Shown: positions 7,801 through 9,288 of the stretch, one piece after another
Numbering within the stretch: position 1 is the first letter of the stretch
How the letters are laid out: each line of letters begins with the position of its first letter
Assembly (NCBI GenBank): GCA_009691315.1
Contig: SICT01000040.1
Span: 1-9,288 of the forward strand
Reading direction: 5' to 3'
From: Candidatus Uhrbacteria bacterium
GTDB taxonomy: Bacteria; Patescibacteriota; Patescibacteriia; 2-12-FULL-60-25
DNA length: 9,288 nt
The notes under the pieces: generated by a model
What the model saw: the letters and a program-made list of their open reading frames with translations, nothing else
Told to the model about the DNA's origin: nothing
The model's database searches: none
Position numbers and translations under genes: made by a program

Positions 7801-8366
7801 TGCGTCGGAGATTCGGGATGATGAACCAGTTCAAGAAAAAAATTCTGGGCACCCAGAATATCCTGATACTCGTGGACTAAACGTTCGGCGCGTTCCGTAT
7901 CATGTGCCTGACAGGCCTTAGGAATTTCTCCCTTTAAACAGCCGGAGAGAACAATCAATCCCTCATGAAACTCTCGCAATAATTCTTTATCAATGCGCGG
8001 CTTATAATAAAATCCATCCAGGTAAGAACGCGAAACCAATTTCAATAAATTTTGATACCCTTGATTCGTTTCCGCAAGAATCGTCAGGTGAGAGGAGTGC
8101 GCATCAATGCCCGCACGCTTATCCGTATGTTTATGGGCCGCCACATACACCTCCACCCCAATAATCGGTTTGATCCCAGCCTTTTTGGCCACTTCATAAA
8201 ATTCCACAGCCCCGTAGAGTCCTGCATGATCCGTCAGGGCCAACGCGTCATATCCCATTTCTTTCGCCCGTTCAACCAACTGATCCACATTCCCAATCGC
8301 ATCAAACAACGAAAACATCGAATGCACATGCAGATGAACGAATGGGGAAGGGGTTAGATTTTCCAT
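4836..8366 (-). CDS. dnaE: DNA polymerase III alpha subunit (replicative polymerase)
   Basis: Catalytic subunit of the replicative polymerase, 1176 residues, normal DnaE length. PHP domain (~8-280): HLHVHS (His13, His15), Asp22, TDH (Asp46, His47), Glu72, His93, Cys143 and DAH (Asp212, His214), apparently a full metal-ligand set. The palm carries PDIDTDF with Asp405/Asp407 and KMDFLGL with Asp563, matching E. coli Asp401, Asp403 and Asp555. Fingers and tandem HhH regions follow to ~900. QANLF (919-923) is a good beta-clamp-binding motif in a Ser/Ala-rich linker. An OB fold spans ~985-1070 (RLGGIVTLAK, FLKVEDTTGDIEVVVFP). Residues 1083-1099 are encoded by a palindromic repeat. A short C-terminal domain (~1100-1176) ends the protein. 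The start MENLTPSPFVHLHVHS aligns with family N-termini, but no clear Shine-Dalgarno precedes it. The gene converges on the caspase-like gene with an 18-bp gap. Confidence 0.97.
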   Translation of the reverse strand: MENLTPSPFVHLHVHSMFSLFDAIGNVDQLVERAKEMGYDALALTDHAGLYGAVEFYEVAKKAGIKPIIGVEVYVAAHKHTDKRAGIDAHSSHLTILAETNQGYQNLLKLVSRSYLDGFYYKPRIDKELLREFHEGLIVLSGCLKGEIPKACQAHDTERAERLVHEYQDILGAQNFFLELVHHPESPTQSDVNHRLIELSKKTGAPIVATKDAHYLHVDDREAQDVLVCIHEGKVVDDHNRQSMSAVDLSLSAPQDMIDAFCDHPEAIANTRRIADRCSVELELGKSLLPEFEVPSGETGVSYLRKLCALGLVERYPEEAKRQEANERMEFELATIERMGFAAYFLIVQDYIVWAKEHGVIVGPGRGSAAGSVVSYVLKITNLDPLHYDLLFERFLNPDRISMPDIDTDFDDVKRKDVIEYVMKKYGSNHVAGIITFGTMAARAAVRDVGRALGMPYPQVDQIAKSVPPPVQGKHIPLEKSIVEAPELHALYDSDPRIKRLLDLAIKLEGTARHASQHACGIVITPSPLVEYAPVQKAQGGDVEYVVQYSLHSAELMGLLKMDFLGLSNLSVIRDCLEIVQAVHQITMDIDRIPLDDAETYELLSRGETTGVFQLESEGMKKYIRELKPTVIEDIIAMVALYRPGPLGAGLVESFILRKHGKEKVSYLHPLMEEALKSTYGIPVYQEQVMRVSKDMAGFTGGEADTLRKAMGKKNAKLMAEMRAKFVMGSIRNEVKREIAEAIFKQFEEFAAYGFNKSHSACYALIAYQTAYLKAHYPMAFMAALLNSDCTNLDRVTIEVDECRRMGLEVMAPDVNESFARFSVVKGTNKLRFGLITIKGLGEDVVESIIQERKKGGSYQSLSDFISRITHHGFNRRSLEALIRAGAFDRFDERNTLYFNIDAILEYHRRLTSEASSGQANLFASSGTSSHAPLVLKPAPPASSREKLMWEKELLGLYVSAHPFREYQERLTGLFESMINLPNKKKEKKIRLGGIVTLAKKIYTKNNEPMVFLKVEDTTGDIEVVVFPRVYRENPDIWQADRMLVISGRLQEKDGDLKYLAESGYEITPNNIDEVAKYLDTNVISAAAGIQDPRLREDDRREQAVTVHLRAQLPDSFLQKAREVFDRNPGLYRVYFLIENEQGKQKIESSYRIALNEAVIKELEAVLGTNTIKVEV
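5070..5120 (-). repeat. 51-nt palindromic repeat copy in frame inside dnaE
   Basis: This is a second copy of the 2455-2504 element, with 44 of 50 aligned bases identical plus one extra base. On the dnaE coding strand it has the same orientation as the intergenic copy has on the + strand. It encodes exactly 17 residues, VISAAAGIQDPRLREDD (1083-1099). The intergenic copy read in the same entry frame would hit TAG at its central ATCTAGAT after VIPAQAGI. The dnaE copy has ATCCAAGAT instead, which removes the stop, makes the length a multiple of three, and moves the second half into an open frame. It lies between the OB fold and the C-terminal domain, a position likely to tolerate extra residues. 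Confidence 0.85.
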
Positions 8367-8373
8367 ACGAGAA

Positions 8374-8403
8374 CTTTCGCTGATGGCGCAAGGCCTGCGA
8401 AAG
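8374..8403 (-). other. Inverted repeat in the dnaE leader
   Basis: CTTTCGC (8374-8380) and GCGAAAG (8397-8403) are perfect 7-bp inverted arms around a 16-nt loop. On the dnaE sense strand the loop can form a smaller inner stem (GGC...GCC). It lies 8-37 bases upstream of the dnaE ATG, where a ribosome-binding site would be expected. No clear Shine-Dalgarno is seen there; the 3' arm supplies only GCGAAAG. A hairpin here could limit dnaE translation or bind a regulator, but this is inference from one sequence. Confidence 0.4.
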
Positions 8404-8418
8404 AATAAGGGGGGAAAT

Positions 8419-8435
8419 AAATAGTGAAACTATTT
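8419..8435 (-). other. Small AT-rich hairpin at the end of the 186-residue gene
   Basis: AAATAGT (8419-8425), a 3-nt loop, and ACTATTT (8429-8435) form a perfect 7-bp stem abutting the stop codon of the upstream gene. On the - strand it is followed by ATTTCCCCCC rather than a T-run, and the stem is AT-rich. It is therefore at best a weak terminator or mRNA-end structure between that gene and dnaE. Confidence 0.3.
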
Positions 8436-8995
8436 CATTTTTGGACTCTCAAGGTTATTTCTTCTCGTACCAATTGTTGAAAAGCACGCCATTTATCGAA
8501 AAAGGTTGACTGACCATTGCCCCAAGGCACAATTTCATCACTCGTTAAATTTTCCCATTCCAACGAAGTTAGATCACGGATTTCATCTCTCGTAATAATC
8601 AATCCTCCTTGCATCACCGCATTCGTAATATCCATGATCCATTTATCACGTAAATTGGAAGGAATAAGCCCTACATTCCTTTTTAAAAACTCACGAAATC
8701 GTTGTGAGGCTTCCAGCTCGCGATCTGCGACCAATGCCAAAGAGTCATCTTCTTCCCCTTCGGTCAGTTCTAACACAATTCCTAATCCTACAGCCTCTTT
8801 CCCCTGATCATCCAGAGTATATTCAAATGAAGTAATATTTGCTTTTGGTGAAAAGAGATGGGCCAAAGCCGAGAGAATTGCTCGATACGCAAATGCATCT
8901 TTCTCCCATTTCTCATCAAAATCTGCGTCACTAAGATCTGCGCGTTGCATTAATTGCATTAAATCCATTTTCGGCAGCGGTCGTTCGGCAGACAT
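8435..8995 (-). CDS. Hypothetical acidic protein, 186 residues
   Basis: I do not recognise this protein. It is soluble, with no signal peptide or membrane segment, and it is rich in acidic residues (LTEGEEDDS near 77-85, DADFDEKWEKDAF near 23-34). It appears to alternate helices with a few strands: ITSFEYTLDD and KEAVGLGIVLEL look like a beta hairpin, while the C-terminal part (STFFDKWRAFQQLVREEITLRVQK) is a long amphipathic helix. The ATG at 8995 gives the longest frame. No convincing Shine-Dalgarno precedes it, and internal methionines at residues 10 and 13 are possible starts. It sits 42 bp downstream of the glycosyltransferase end and 68 bp upstream of dnaE on the same strand, so it could share a transcript with either. 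The clean long frame and amino-acid composition support a real gene; function is unknown. Confidence 0.75.
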   Translation of the reverse strand: MSAERPLPKMDLMQLMQRADLSDADFDEKWEKDAFAYRAILSALAHLFSPKANITSFEYTLDDQGKEAVGLGIVLELTEGEEDDSLALVADRELEASQRFREFLKRNVGLIPSNLRDKWIMDITNAVMQGGLIITRDEIRDLTSLEWENLTSDEIVPWGNGQSTFFDKWRAFQQLVREEITLRVQK

Positions 8996-9037
8996 AGGGT
9001 ATTAAATCAGCCTATTTAATTATGGGTTAATCACATC

Positions 9038-9288
9038 TTAAAGTTTTCCTTTGGCTCTGGCAATGCGTGTTAACCAGGCGGCGTGAAGCATTTCGATCGT
9101 CATTTTGATATAGGCGATCAGGCCTGGAAAAAATCCTACTTTTTGCATTTTGCGGCGGATCTGGAGACCATCCAGTTTTACAGCCTTAATCTTCAAGTCA
9201 TGCGCACGAAAATAGGCATTAAGCGCGGTTTCAACCCCATAGCCTTGTAAAAATTCTTTTGGAATCGCTAAAAAGTGCTCACGCTTTA
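9038..9288 (-). CDS. C-terminal part of a probable family 2 glycosyltransferase (5' end outside window)
   Basis: An open frame runs in from the right edge and ends with TAA at 9038-9040, giving 82 residues in the window. The segment IPKEFLQGYGVETALNAYF resembles the region of dolichol-phosphate-mannose-synthase-like GT2 enzymes where a G-Y-x-x-E motif and helix follow the catalytic core. These enzymes move a sugar from a nucleotide donor to a lipid or glycan acceptor at the inner membrane face. After it come a short strand (IKAVKLDGLQIRRKMQKVG) and an amphipathic helix (IAYIKMTIEMLHAAW) with a basic tail, suggestive of membrane association. The DXD catalytic region lies outside the window, so the family call rests on the C-terminal pattern only. 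It is co-directional with the 186-residue gene and dnaE. Confidence 0.55.
   Translation of the reverse strand, partial: KREHFLAIPKEFLQGYGVETALNAYFRAHDLKIKAVKLDGLQIRRKMQKVGFFPGLIAYIKMTIEMLHAAWLTRIARAKGKL

Noticed and set aside
5368..8357. Several + strand open frames opposite dnaE
   Set aside because: They are antisense shadows of the conserved dnaE frame, with no recognisable protein features.
4836..8366. Intein or split dnaE
   Set aside because: The length is normal and the frame continuous. The only foreign-looking insert is the 17-residue repeat, which lacks intein motifs.
8996..9037. Promoter for the 186-residue gene (CATAAT at 9019-9024 on the - strand)
   Set aside because: No acceptable -35 element lies 16-18 bp upstream, so the -10-like match alone is not convincing in AT-rich sequence.
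1..9288. CRISPR arrays, tRNA or rRNA genes, transposases
   Set aside because: No regularly spaced repeats, cloverleaf-like segments or transposase-like frames were seen; only two copies of the palindromic repeat were found.

Overview
The window looks like ordinary bacterial chromosome from an uncultivated or little-studied lineage. Genes are densely packed with short gaps. UGA is used as a normal stop (end of livH, end of the 186-residue gene), so the standard bacterial code applies. Shine-Dalgarno sequences are weak or absent at most starts. A short palindromic repeat of the 'GTCAT...ATGAC' type occurs twice. Repeats of this kind, together with an amino-acid importer and a small gene-dense context, would fit a Patescibacteria/CPR-like or other small-genome bacterium. 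That is only an inference, because no rRNA or other phylogenetic marker beyond dnaE is present.

Left part (1-3220, + strand): a high-affinity branched-chain amino-acid type ABC importer, in the order livH (5' end outside the window), livM, livG, livF. livH/livM overlap by 4 bp and livM/livG by about 17 bp. livG and livF are separated by 73 bp, most of which is a 50-bp palindromic repeat. No periplasmic or lipoprotein substrate-binding protein is visible; it may lie upstream of the window.

Centre (3225-4817, + strand): a 530-residue protein starts 4 bp after livF and is probably co-transcribed with it. Its N-terminal two thirds are helix-rich and unrecognised. Its C-terminal ~190 residues show the alternating strand/helix pattern of a caspase-like (clan CD) cysteine peptidase, with a candidate His416/Cys462 dyad.

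Right part (4836-9288, - strand): convergent with the left block, reading from right to left, are the C-terminal end of a probable family 2 glycosyltransferase, a 186-residue acidic protein of unknown function, and dnaE (DNA polymerase III alpha, 1176 residues). dnaE has a complete set of PHP metal ligands, a clamp-binding QANLF motif and an OB fold. It also has a 51-nt in-frame copy of the same palindromic repeat found between livG and livF, encoding 17 residues in the linker before the C-terminal domain.

The most noteworthy items are the repeat domesticated inside dnaE and the caspase-like protein attached to the liv operon.
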